Source: Crambe crambe (lineage: Eukaryota; Porifera; Demospongiae; Poecilosclerida; Crambeidae). From it: a DNA stretch of 64,000 nt. The DNA lies in assembly GCA_963924555.1 (NCBI GenBank), contig OZ004584.1:6137001-6201000 (forward strand), in the 5' to 3' direction. The first letter of the stretch is position 1. Every line of letters starts with the position of its first letter. The notes under the pieces were generated by a model, which searched no databases, was not told the origin of the DNA, and worked only from the letters and a program-made list of their open reading frames with translations. Shown here piece by piece: positions 15,001 through 24,293 of the stretch. The position numbers and the translations under genes are program-made.

Positions 15001-15101
15001 ATCAGGTCCCATCTGAGTGCCTCCATTTATTTGAGGCTGAAGAGGCTGTTAAGATCAGCACTGACATGTATAACAAAGTTGTGTCTTCTTTACAATTGTA
15101 G
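1..15101 (+). CDS. SACS: Sacsin, 5'-truncated by window edge
   Basis: Two exons are visible: 1..148 and 2455..15101. The donor GT at 149 and acceptor AG at 2453-2454 join in phase 1 and restore the HATPase motif YHVT|DLPM. The in-window product is 4264 residues; human sacsin has 4579, so only the N-terminus is missing. Three Hsp90-like ATPase (sacsin/SIRPT) repeats are visible. The first is cut by the window start and keeps [14 protein letters not shown]. The second lies near 6139-6480 ([23 protein letters not shown]). The third lies near 9042-9400 ([23 protein letters not shown]). A J domain with the HPD motif (WHPDKNK) lies near 14415-14430, and a C-terminal HEPN-like helical domain near 14690-15010. 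Sacsin is a giant co-chaperone linked to Hsp70 through its J domain and to mitochondrial and intermediate-filament quality control in vertebrates. Human SACS is also known for a giant terminal exon. Orthology is inferred from full architecture; a lineage-specific paralogue is possible. Confidence 0.93.
1005..2047. mobile_element. TIR element of about 1.04 kb in sacsin intron
   Basis: The left end GGCCACTACAATATGATTCA (1005-1024, continuing to about 1037) is repeated as its reverse complement at about 2014-2046. About 32 of 33 bases match. The element contains a minus-strand coding fragment (1171-1909). No transposase motif was recognised, so it may be non-autonomous or may have captured a host gene fragment. 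Flanking direct repeats share GCAGGCAGCTGCAT and AAAGCACTTAGATA, so the insertion may lie between copies of a duplicated segment. Confidence 0.6.
1171..1909 (-). pseudogene. Minus-strand coding fragments inside the TIR element
   Basis: A possible first exon at 1773..1909 starts [20 protein letters not shown] and ends at a GTAC donor in phase 2. A longer open stretch follows below 1617 ([20 protein letters not shown] onward) after a TAG acceptor in phase 0. It runs roughly 110 protein-like residues before turning low-complexity. The two pieces look like one protein, but the obvious donor and acceptor do not agree in phase. The copy is therefore either frame-broken or spliced in a way I cannot see. 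The family was not recognised. Confidence 0.35.
2105..2200. repeat. Direct repeat of the segment at about 938-1003
   Basis: Both segments contain GGCAGCTGCAT, then CAAAGCACTTAGATA, then CTAGTGCCTACAA and TTAGATAAG in the same order and orientation, on either side of the TIR element. The copies have diverged by substitutions and small indels. Confidence 0.6.
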
Positions 15102-15591
15102 TAACTAGTATATGAATACATCAGTTTTAATCACCGGTAGTTTTTGTAATCACTTAACATCATAACTGTGGCATAAACATTATTATTCATGAGTTGTGCA
15201 ATCATCTATTATTACTTCCTGTGAGTCATCATTATTAACTAGTGTGTATATTTGTCTATAGTTGGCTCTAGTAAGTGTTGAGTAGCTAGTTCCCACGGAC
15301 AATACTTTCACAATAACTAAGTCTATGCACAATGATTGGTGGAAAGTGATCTATTAAGCACAAAGAAAAAACTTTTTTATCACGATTCCGTGAGCCACTT
15401 CTGAAATAAAAAATGAGTGCGCATGCTTGTTTTACCCAAGGTCGCCACGGAAAGAAACTCCAACATCGCTAGCCCCTCCCACATGGTATTACACGCATGC
15501 GCTATGATTCATAATAACACAACACTAGGGTGTGTTCATACATATATTAAAATAAATGAATGAAGGAAGTTTAGTTATGGCTAATGAACTA
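15102..15591. other. Convergent 3' intergenic region with sacsin poly(A) signal
   Basis: This 490-bp region lies between the stop codons of the sacsin gene (+) and the membrane-protein gene (-). A canonical AATAAA at 15405-15410 would give sacsin a 3' UTR of about 320 nt. No clear minus-strand AATAAA was found near 15592. Nothing else was recognised. Confidence 0.6.
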
Positions 15592-17412
15592 TCAACAGGG
15601 ACAATAATTTACACTCATTGATGGATCGTGATAAGGCATCAATTTATTCTGTAGAATTTTGGAGCAGTGTGTATATGGGACAGCATATCTACCCTGTGAA
15701 AGATATGCATACTGCAAGTTGATATGGAGCAGGCGGCAGTCTGATGATTCTGATGCCAGAAAGCTACAGGAGGAGCAGGTCCCTCTTGTGGTGTAAACAT
15801 AGCGATAGTTGAAATTAATGCGTCTGTTTGTAATATCGTATCTAAACCGGACCACACATGTGATATTATTAGTGATGTTTCGAAATGCATGCATTATAAC
15901 TATATGTATGCCACCGTTTTCCTGAATGACACTAGAAACATTTACATACTTGTTGATGGGGCTTGGATAAAAGATGATCAGTGGCTCATCATTTTCAGGG
16001 AAACCTGTCCTGTCTATGTTTTGACTTACATCTATACTGAAGTCAGCAACTGGACCGATTTCAAGATCAGGTAAGTCTTTTACAGCTGTACATTGATCGT
16101 TAAATCGTTCCACTTCACCGGTATTTGGATCGATGGATGCATAACGAAGTACGAAGTTTTTGAAAGTGTAATACAGGATACACGTATTAGGCAATTCTGG
16201 GCCAGTGATAGGTACGCAAAAATGGCCATCCTCTGACACGACAGCCAGCTTGCTGACAGAGAAGAAAATTTTATACTCTTCACTTCGGTACTCAAATTCA
16301 CTAAGACAGAACACATCATACTCCAGGCTCGGAATCTTTTCCAAATTGACGAATGTACCATTTGATGGTATGACTGTACCAGATATGTCAAAAAGATGTA
16401 CATCCGGTTCAGAATTTAGGGAGAAACGATAGATGCCAAGAGAGTCATCAAAGTTAGGATTTTTTAGCGAATAGAATCTGAGCCAAATTACAACAGTTAT
16501 GGTAATTGCTGCCACAATAGCTTGAAACTGCATTACGAGCCCAAAGTAAAATGGAATAATACAGCAATGAGCACATGTACCAGGTGGGTAGGCTGCATCA
16601 CCTTTCTTCGGAAGACAGGCTAGAAATTTTTTGCAAAACTTATAATCCTTCGATTTAACCATGACTCCTACACTTGAATATAAACGGACAAAAGAACGGG
16701 AAAGTCTCCATGAAGAAGCTAGGGTAGCAGCAATGGCACTTATGCCAACATCTCGAAGCATTGGAGTAACATCTCTATTATCTGGGACTTTGCAAGTGGA
16801 CTGTGAGAAGGCGTAAAGAACGGACATTGTAAGCATAGGGACATTCTGGAACCATAGGGCAACTGTGCCTAGGGCTTCTGCACGTGTAGTTATATTCCAA
16901 CCACGGTTGTAGCAAACTTTACAAGGGTCATCACTCTCATCATCTTTTGAGTTATCTTCACTACTCTCCGAGTCAATGAGGTGCTCTTGCAGATCTCTAC
17001 TACGTTCATCTTCTTCAGGATTTCTGTGATTTTTCTTACAACAGTGTTTCTTGCATGATTTATATACAGAGTAGAGCAATACGAAGCTACCGTCAAGAAT
17101 AGATATTAAAGTAAACACAGTACCAATGGATGCAAAGAAAATCCAAGCTCGCAACCAGGGAATGCTGGGCGGTAAAATGGGATTGTTGAAACCGACCTTT
17201 TTGTAATTTAACACAACAGTCCAGTCTGTGTAAGTATCAAACACTGCCAGACCAGTCGATATACAATATACGATGATATTCAAGAATATCAACCAAGGAG
17301 AAAACGTCTTCAAGCCTTTAAAATCAGGACATATCTTCTTCAAATCTTTAAGATTCAAACATAGGCCTGCAGCAGTAGTTGCATAGCCAACAATTTCTTT
17401 TACGCCCGGCAT
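15592..17412 (-). CDS. Multi-pass membrane protein, possibly XK-related-like
   Basis: This is a single-exon gene of 606 residues. The start is the ATG at 17412 (MPGVKEIVGY). The frame extends only a few codons further upstream to a stop, with no other ATG. Hydrophobic segments lie near residues 39-58 (LIFLNIIVYCISTGLAVF), 82-113, 179-202 (ALWFQNVPMLTMSVLYAF), 219-238 and 285-313. An acidic Ser/Asp-rich and Cys/Lys-rich cytoplasmic-looking stretch lies between spans 2 and 3. The last roughly 290 residues are hydrophilic with NxS/T sites and scattered Cys, so probably extracellular. The TYTDW after span 1 and the polar ALWFQNVP span recall the XK/XKR scramblase family, but the resemblance is weak. 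The function is unknown. It is convergent with sacsin and divergent from the SRCR gene. Confidence 0.8.
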   Translation of the reverse strand: MPGVKEIVGYATTAAGLCLNLKDLKKICPDFKGLKTFSPWLIFLNIIVYCISTGLAVFDTYTDWTVVLNYKKVGFNNPILPPSIPWLRAWIFFASIGTVFTLISILDGSFVLLYSVYKSCKKHCCKKNHRNPEEDERSRDLQEHLIDSESSEDNSKDDESDDPCKVCYNRGWNITTRAEALGTVALWFQNVPMLTMSVLYAFSQSTCKVPDNRDVTPMLRDVGISAIAATLASSWRLSRSFVRLYSSVGVMVKSKDYKFCKKFLACLPKKGDAAYPPGTCAHCCIIPFYFGLVMQFQAIVAAITITVVIWLRFYSLKNPNFDDSLGIYRFSLNSEPDVHLFDISGTVIPSNGTFVNLEKIPSLEYDVFCLSEFEYRSEEYKIFFSVSKLAVVSEDGHFCVPITGPELPNTCILYYTFKNFVLRYASIDPNTGEVERFNDQCTAVKDLPDLEIGPVADFSIDVSQNIDRTGFPENDEPLIIFYPSPINKYVNVSSVIQENGGIHIVIMHAFRNITNNITCVVRFRYDITNRRINFNYRYVYTTRGTCSSCSFLASESSDCRLLHINLQYAYLSQGRYAVPYTHCSKILQNKLMPYHDPSMSVNYCPC

Positions 17413-17686
17413 GACGATACAATAGCAATTCACTCAATCCAGCTAGTTGCTAATTGAGGTCCCGCGATGTTTAATTTTATCAAGGGCGTATTTCGGCGGT
17501 CGGAACGCCCATGCTTATGCGCATTATGGCGCCATCGCCGTCTCGATAACCTCAATGAATGGAATTAATCTTTATTATGATCCTTAGTCCCAAGGTGTTT
17601 ATTTCATTGATGGCGCGATGATTAGTTTGGCGCCGTTGAGTCAGATCAGGGCGCGGCGTATAAAGTCTTTCAAGTAAACTCGAGAG
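17413..17686. promoter_or_regulatory. Divergent promoter between membrane protein and SRCR gene
   Basis: The 274-bp gap between two opposite start codons must hold both promoters. It is more GC-rich than its surroundings. It has a TATAAAG at 17659-17665, 28 bp upstream of the SRCR ATG, and an E2F-like TTTGGCGCC at 17626-17634. There is also a GGCGCC palindrome in ATGGCGCCAT near 17526. The TATA placement implies a very short leader for the SRCR mRNA. The sites are motif matches only. Confidence 0.5.
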
Positions 17687-20600
17687 ATGGGCAAGTCGAA
17701 GAGTGCTGGAGTTATTTTGATGCTCTCTGTCTGCATTGCTTTAACCAATGGTAAATTTTGCTATATTAATTTTATTATTATAAGAATAGCTACTTTAGCT
17801 AGTACTAGCGACTTTGAATGAAGTGCCATAGGAACATTATGTATCAACTCATTGAATCCCGATCCCCAGTTCCTAAAGCTTAAGCTATGTAGCTAGCTAT
17901 ATCCCAAAGCGCAGCTCTAACAAAAATTTGCCTCATTATTCAACCCTGCAGGCCTGCATATATTACACATGATAAACATCACTAGTTATTTAAAATGATA
18001 GTTTAGGCCACTCCAATTTGTATGTTAGTTTCAAGTCCCTCCCATATATATTATTAATTAGTATCACACATGTTTGATAGTTTGACTACTGGCTTGGCTA
18101 AGTATTAAATAGTTGTAGAGATTTCTCTATCTAGCTAGTTTCGATATAATAGTCTGTCTGGCTATACATTAAGAATTTGATGCATTTTTATGGTCATTTT
18201 TCTATGAATTGGTACTATGAATATCATTAAAATAATCCTGTATCCTAGCCCCCCCCCCCCCCCCCCCCCCCTTTTTTGAGGATCCGAAATTAGCATGCAA
18301 GTTGGAATGGCCTTAGCTACATGATTTTTCTATTTCTATCTATAGAGAAAGCTATTGATTAATTTTCTGTGTAGGTCAATCATATGGAGACTTGCGGCTC
18401 ATTGATAATTCCGGAAACTCTCTCTCTACATCTTCTGGACGTTTGGAAATCTACTTGAATGGAGAGTGGGGGTCAATTTGTAGTAAAGGCATTGGCATAC
18501 CAGAAGCCAATTTAGCATGCAAGCAGTTAAATTTCTTATATGCCACAAGATCTACCAATGTATCGGAACTGGGGTAAGCTAATTCTGAGCTCAACTGTCT
18601 TTGCTTGTCAGCTACATGTGAATCAGAATTTCAGCACTAGCTAAAGAATGTTTATGGCATAGGATTTTCATTGCCATGCAGTGCTGATTTCCTAGCCTCG
18701 TCCCCAGGCCCTCCTTTATGATTGTGGAGGGCCTGGCAGTAGTACGCAAAAATATTGCAAAACCATAGAAACCCCATAGTGTGGGTGTGTCCAAGGAAAC
18801 GCATTCCCACCAGCACCGCATATGTCACCATGACGAAATGGTGCTACGACCACACACGAGCACATGGCCTGGCCAGGCCTAAAAAAGAAGAGCATTGAGC
18901 TGCCAGTGTTGCTACGCTTTGCTAGCCTAGCACCATATAGTATCAAAGCTGCCTATCGTTAGGTAGTAAAGCTATCAAGTAGTCTAGATCTTAGGCTTGC
19001 ATGGTAATTATATAGTCACCTTCCATAATCATAATTACCATGATAGAAATTTCAGTGTATAGCTAGGATTGCAGCATAAAAAGGGCATGCATATAGGGTA
19101 TTTTCATCATGTGATCTTGTGTGTGTGTGTGTGTGTGTGTGATGATGATGATTCTGAGCATGCAGGAGATAAGTACACTGTCTACATTTTTTCAGTTACA
19201 TTCCAGACATTATTGTTGAGGATAATTAGCTATGTGAGAAACATAACTAGATATCCAAGCACCCCCCCCCCCCCAACCCCCCCCAGCTCAAATAATTTTA
19301 GATATGCCTCTAGCTAAATGTAAGCGAAACTCTTCATGAAAGTGAAGGTGTGTACATATCTAAGGAATGTTCTCTGTTGACAACATGAGTATACTTTGCT
19401 CCCACACTTTTGTTTTTGCAGTGAATGTATTTATGACTCTATAACTACTTTCCAGGTCACGATTGACCATTTGGACAGAAAATGGCCAAGGGCCAGCATT
19501 TATTTTTAATTCTGTTTTAATGTGCTTTATAGGTTAGCAGCAGGCACAGGAATCAATTATTTTGTGGTGTGTTACACAAGAAACACTCTCCTTGTAGACT
19601 GCATTACAAACACTTTTGATACCTGTGGCCATGAGGATGATGCTGCCATAACATGCTCTAATTCTCGTGAGTCATGAGTCAGTTTACAACACAGTATTAT
19701 CCTTCTTGGTTTATACCTTCCAGCTGACCCTCTTCGATTGATTTCTCAAACTGGCGAAACCACAAATTTATCATCTGGAAGATTAGAGATCTTCATTGAC
19801 AACCAGTGGGGAACAGTGTGTAACAATTTTGACATCCAGGATGCTCATACAGCATGTCGACAACTTGGATTCACAGCTGCCTACTCGTATCGTTGGGTCT
19901 CATTCTATGAGTATGTGTATTACAATAACTATAGATAATTGTGATGATAGTTAGCTAAATTCATTGGATGAGTGAAGCATCTGCAAGCAACCCCACACTC
20001 AGTCTCTTGCATGCATATCATTGTACATGGACAGATTTTGAGCATGTGCATGGAGTTAAAAAAAAACAACAAAAAAAATAAAAACAACAACATTGCTATC
20101 GACTTTGGTAGTGTAGCTATATATAAACTGTGCAGTATGTGCCCATCACTTATTTTAGGGACTTGAAAGCCCCAAATCTTAGGGACTTGGAAACCCCAAA
20201 TTTTTATTCATAGCTACCGGCTTTGATTCCACAGTGAAGATCAAGTGTCTTCCTCTGTTCCCATATGGTTGGAAAGTTCTCACTGTACTTTTTCAAGTAC
20301 AAACTTACGAAACTGCTCAAGACTTAATGTTGGAACTTCTAGTTCTTGCACTCATGACGATGATGTCATTGTTTCCTGTCTTGGATGTAAGTATAACAAT
20401 AATGAGTACAATAATGAGTACATGATTTACCTTAAGTGATGTATGAGTGAAGAAGTCCTAACACTCAGCACAGACATTGATGATGAAAAGTACAATATAA
20501 AGCACACTAGCCAGCATTACATCATTAAATCATCTTCAACTAGCCACCCTCCCCTGTTGGAGCCATTCAATCAATAATCAATTGTATGACTCTATGTATA

Positions 20601-21270
20601 GGAATCTTGATCTTCAACGTAACTATTATTCTATGAGATTTAAGATAGGCACATCCATAATATATGCACTATGGACTTAAAAACTTTAAAAGATTACATC
20701 GGTTATCCAGACACCTTTGTCCAAGCATTTTTTCCAGGCTGCCGGATAAGTGAATTAGTCCTGATAAGTGAAAATAATAGAGTTGAGGTAATGTTGGCTG
20801 TTTGGAATTTTTTTTAAAGCTAGTACTAGCTAACAGCTTAGAATGGTGTAGTTTGTTGTTATGCAGTTACTAATTATGTGCCTGTGCAAAGCACTCTCAG
20901 AAAATAACGTTAAAATACATTATACATTGTAGTGCATGTATTAATCACTATTTCCTAATCCAAATAATTAAATGAGGTTCCAGATAAACGAGGTGCGGAT
21001 GGAGGTTACTATATCACCCATTCATACATGTGTGTATTATTTTCCAGCGGGTGCTTTAAGGTTGCTTGGCTCTTCCGAGGGTCCAAAAGGTCGCTTGGAG
21101 ATTTACCATAATGGGACGTGGGGTACAGTGTGCAATAATAGGTTTGACGTTACTGAAGCCAATTCTGCTTGCAGACAGCTAGGTTTTTCTAAATCAACTA
21201 GAAGAGGAACAGTAGGAGATTTTGGGTATGAAACTAATTTCTAGCTTTACAATAGCTAGCTATAGCAAAA

Positions 21271-21314
<44 letters not shown>

Positions 21315-23268
21315 AAATAAATAAATAAATAAATAATAAATAAATAAATAAATAAATAAATAATAAATAAATAAATAATAAATAAATAAATATAGTTCCT
21401 AGTAAAGTTAATAACAAAGTATAGTAGAATGAGACATGTTCACATCGAAATTTACCAAATTGCAGCTACCACTCAGGATCTGGGATGATTTGGCTGGATG
21501 GTGTCAGTTGTCCTATTCCAAATGTTCCATTGTTGCAGTGTGGTCATAGTGGACTGGGTGACACCAACTGCAGCCATAGTGAAGACGTAGCTCTGGAGTG
21601 TCTTAATCTCAAAGCTGGTGTGCATTCACATTAATCAATCACAGCATGTGCTACATCATTATGACACTCGTCAATTTCTTAACAAAATCTTTAATAGTTG
21701 TCCCATATTATTATAGCCTACATGTATAGAGTGGAACCTTTCAATAATGTGGACCCAGCCTTTTGTCCTTTGTAGCCGGCCATGTCCTCTTTCAGAGGTT
21801 ATTTTGTAACTAGCTATAGAGTATATAATTATAGAGGAACTTTTAGATTATCGTTTGCCGAGAGCTTTTGGAGTGTCCTTCCACTGTGGCTATATAAACT
21901 ACTATCAAAGTTAACATTGCATAGGATAAGTAGCTATCATTATAATGACTGTATAATTATATAAGTAACTATCAGACTAGTTTTCAATTATCAGATCAAT
22001 TATCAGGCTATCAATTATTATTTTCCAGAAAGTAATCTACTGGATGCTCCAATTATTAAAGCAATCATTGCATTTGGTACCATTATGATCGTCATCATGA
22101 TACTTCCCATTGCCATTCCTGCTGTTGTGGTGTGCTGTCTTGCAGGACGTGCTCATTATCGAAAGCGCAAAAAACAAAAGGTATACAAAGTCCAAAGTGC
22201 ATAATAGCCAGCTAGCTAGTTAGTGGCTACAAGTTGGTAACTTACGTACTAGCTATATCACCATGCATTGAAAATCTCCCTATCTATACCTCCCCAGACT
22301 TGATGTCTTGTATAAGCTTCATTAATAAGTTAATTAATGAAGGAGATCCCCTACACATACATAATACTTGTGATTGGGGCAAGCGAAGCAAGCTAGTGAT
22401 GATGACCTCGTGTAGCTACATATTATTTTTAGGGTATTATGAAACAGTGGGTATTATGGAACACTTTCATTACTTAGGGCTATAGCACTAACCATGTAGG
22501 AAATGAATTTAATTGTTCCATATAATATCCCACTATTCCATAACTAATAATCTACCCTATATGTCTGCATACCTGTACTTATTTGTGTTCTAACATTGTA
22601 GTTTATTTCCGTGATGACCTTGGGTACACTGAGCATGCCACAATACTTTAATACTGAATATAAATGGACACACTTGGTAGCTAGAAGGCTATAGGGCTAG
22701 GGTTGTCCTGGTTATTAGTGTGTGACTATAATAGATTGTCCTAGACTTTAATTTGTTGAAAGGTTTATGCTCTTTCAGAGTGTCTCTTATCGGAGATTCC
22801 AGTGTTACAGTATTGTAAGCTTGCTAACTAGCTAGCTACCTACCATAATGCCATCAAAATTTCATGACATTTTCCCCAACTGAATTCCAGTTGCAGGAGC
22901 AACAAAGCTTGTCAATGAGTAATTCTGCTGCTCAGGATGATGATGATAGTACAGGAAATCCACAGCAAGATGATACAACATCCCTCACACAAGCACAGCA
23001 ACTTAACAGAGCACAACCTGAAGGCTCATCCCAACTACAAAATGACAGCTCCCTACATGGATACAGTCCCCCCTCACAAGAGCCAGAATGCTCCACCCAG
23101 CAACAGGGAGATCACGCCCCTCCAGAAGGCTCCATCCGACAACAAAGAGATTGTTCCCCTTCACAAGAACCAGAAGACTCCACCCTGCAACAGGGAGATG
23201 ACATCCCCTCAGGGCCCTCACAAGAACCAAAGCACTCCCCTAATAATGGAGAGATAACGGTGATGTAG
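17687..23268 (+). CDS. Type I membrane receptor with three SRCR domains
   Basis: Ten exons join in frame to 543 residues: 17687..17750, 18375..18573, 19533..19666, 19724..19910, 20235..20386, 21048..21225, 21466..21617, 22029..22180, 22779..22814 and 22891..23268. Exon 1 encodes a signal peptide (AGVILMLSVCIALTNG). Three SRCR domains follow (about 22-132, 133-245 and 246-355). Each is split over two exons with phases 1/2/1, and each has six cysteines, the pattern of group A SRCR domains. Typical motifs are GRLEIYLNGEWGSIC, GRLEIFIDNQWGTVC and GRLEIYHNGTWGTVC. Exon 8 encodes a membrane span (AIIAFGTIMIVIMILPIAIP) with a basic stop-transfer RKRKKQK. A 36-nt exon and a Gln/Pro/Ser/Glu-rich tail with repeated SQEPE-ST-QQGD units end the protein. 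Probably a cell-surface recognition or adhesion receptor; the ligand is unknown. AATAAA lies at 23286. Confidence 0.88.
18249..18271. repeat. Poly(C) run in SRCR intron 1
   Basis: A run of about 23 C is followed by T6. Its length is likely polymorphic or assembly-sensitive. Confidence 0.9.
18691..18945. mobile_element. Possible foldback MITE in SRCR intron 2
   Basis: The sequence CCAGGCCCTCC (18704-18714) is answered by its exact reverse complement GGAGGGCCTGG (18726-18736). A second GC-rich inverted stretch (GGCCTGGCCAGGCC) lies near 18864. Ends resemble CTAGCCTCG, similar to the TAGTCTCG ends near 23465 and 63818. The boundaries are a guess. Confidence 0.35.
19119..19150. repeat. (GT)n then (GAT)n microsatellite
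   Basis: About 12 GT units are followed by four GAT units, inside SRCR intron 2. A C-rich run lies at 19261-19285. Confidence 0.85.
20692..21012. mobile_element. Tc1/pogo-like MITE in SRCR intron 5
   Basis: The segment starts around CGGTTATCCAGACACCTTTG and ends around GAGGTGCGGATGGAGGTTAC. It shares the internal phrase GTGCCTGTGCAAAGCACTCT with the element at 24600-24790. Both look like non-autonomous members of one family. It ends about 35 bp before the acceptor of the third SRCR domain's first exon. Confidence 0.45.
21267..21392. repeat. (AAAT)n/(AAATA)n microsatellite
   Basis: About 125 bp of AAAT units are broken by shorter AATA phase shifts. It lies in the intron that splits the third SRCR domain. 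Confidence 0.95.
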
Positions 23269-23285
23269 AGCTCAGGCCAACATTT

Positions 23286-23291
23286 AATAAA
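23286..23291 (+). terminator. Poly(A) signal of SRCR gene
   Basis: AATAAA lies 18 bp after the TAG stop at 23268, in sequence that otherwise looks like a short 3' UTR. Confidence 0.6.
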
Positions 23292-23323
23292 ATTTTACTC
23301 ATGCGCATGCTCAATAAATCTAT

Positions 23324-23800
23324 TGCGCCTTAAAATTTCACGACATTTTCCCCGACTGAATTCCAGTTGCAGGAACAACAAGTAATCCTGCTGCTCAGGA
23401 TGATGACAGCACAGATAATCCACAGCAAGATGATACAACATCGATCTACCGCACATGCACAACTTAGTCTCGCGGGCCCGACCCTTTACCAACCGCGGTT
23501 GGTAAAGGGTCGGGCCGCGCGACTATGCAGAGCACAAGTCTGAAGGCTTGTCCCAATTACAATACAGTCCCCCCTCACAAGATAGGGGCAGATCCAGGAT
23601 TTTGAAAGGGGTAGTCCTTATTACCCTTCACAAGAACCAGAAGGCTCCACCTTACAACAGGGAGATCACTCCCCCCTCCAGACCGACAACAAAGAGATCG
23701 CTCCCCTTCACAAGAACCAGAAGGCCCCACCCTACAACAGGGAGATGACATCCCCTCAGGACTCCCCTAAACATTGATGTGTAACATTATCTACTCATGC
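23324..23800 (+). pseudogene. Decayed tandem duplicate of the SRCR tail exon
   Basis: The acceptor context CCCCGACTGAATTCCAG and the first bases TTGCAGGAACAACAA nearly copy the real last exon at 22870-22905. The copy then has a deletion that shifts the frame, a palindromic insertion (23465-23524), and scrambled pieces matching the SQEPE/QQGD repeat DNA (CCTTCACAAGAACCAGAAGG appears twice). Downstream CTCATGCGCATGCTCAATAAATCTAT also repeats the real 3' flank at 23298-23323. It is unlikely to encode a working tail, though its acceptor is intact and could still be used. Confidence 0.75.
23465..23524. mobile_element. 60-bp palindromic foldback insertion
   Basis: Bases 23475-23516 form a perfect 42-bp palindrome centred on CCGCGG, with arms of GGCCCGACCCTTTACCAA type. 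Outer ends TAGTCTCGCGGG and CCGCGCGACTA extend it imperfectly. It interrupts the duplicated tail exon, so it inserted after the duplication or within it. No coding capacity. The similar end TAGTCTCGCCGGGCC near 63817 suggests a dispersed family. Confidence 0.7.
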
Positions 23801-23813
23801 GCATGCTCAATAA

Positions 23814-23980
23814 ATCTATGAACCCGGCTGATAACAAGTCCCCTTACCAGCTTTTCACAGCTGGTGCTTTACAACTTCAGCAGTCAGGAATGTGCGCCTT
23901 GGACTTCTTTTCAGATGCTGATGAGCAGTATGGTGTTGAGGAAGTTGGCAGAGTCTCGAAATTATGGCATAGAGCTGTTT
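23814..23980 (+). pseudogene. Possible relic of an integrase-core domain protein
   Basis: An open stretch reads NKSPYQLFTAGALQLQQSG, then ALDFF and EQYGVEEVG. This resembles the C-terminal part of transposon-derived integrase-core proteins common in aquatic animals. It lacks a start codon context and any catalytic DDE residues, and stops soon after. The family call is from memory of the motif style and is weak. Confidence 0.3.
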
Positions 23981-24293
23981 GAAAGAAGCCGTGCATTTGT
24001 CTACGAGTGTGTTCATCAAAATCCCAGAGTGTACAATAGCTGATATCACTACAAATTGTTTTTTCTCTTTAATATGAATGGACTTACTGCAAGTGCACAC
24101 TGTATGTTACATAATAAGGGATCACTGGATGTTACATAATAAGTTGCTCTTATGTTACATCACATCCTCTCTCTTGATACATTATTATTATTATTATTAT
24201 GTAAGTAGATTTTTGTTACAAACGGCGTGCCATACGGCCGCGCCCACTAGCGGGCAAAACGTAGGAAAGTTCATATAGACCAAGCTGTGAATT

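Noticed and set aside
17413-17433. Start of the membrane protein at 17433
   Set aside because: That codon is GTG directly after an in-frame stop. The first ATG is at 17412.
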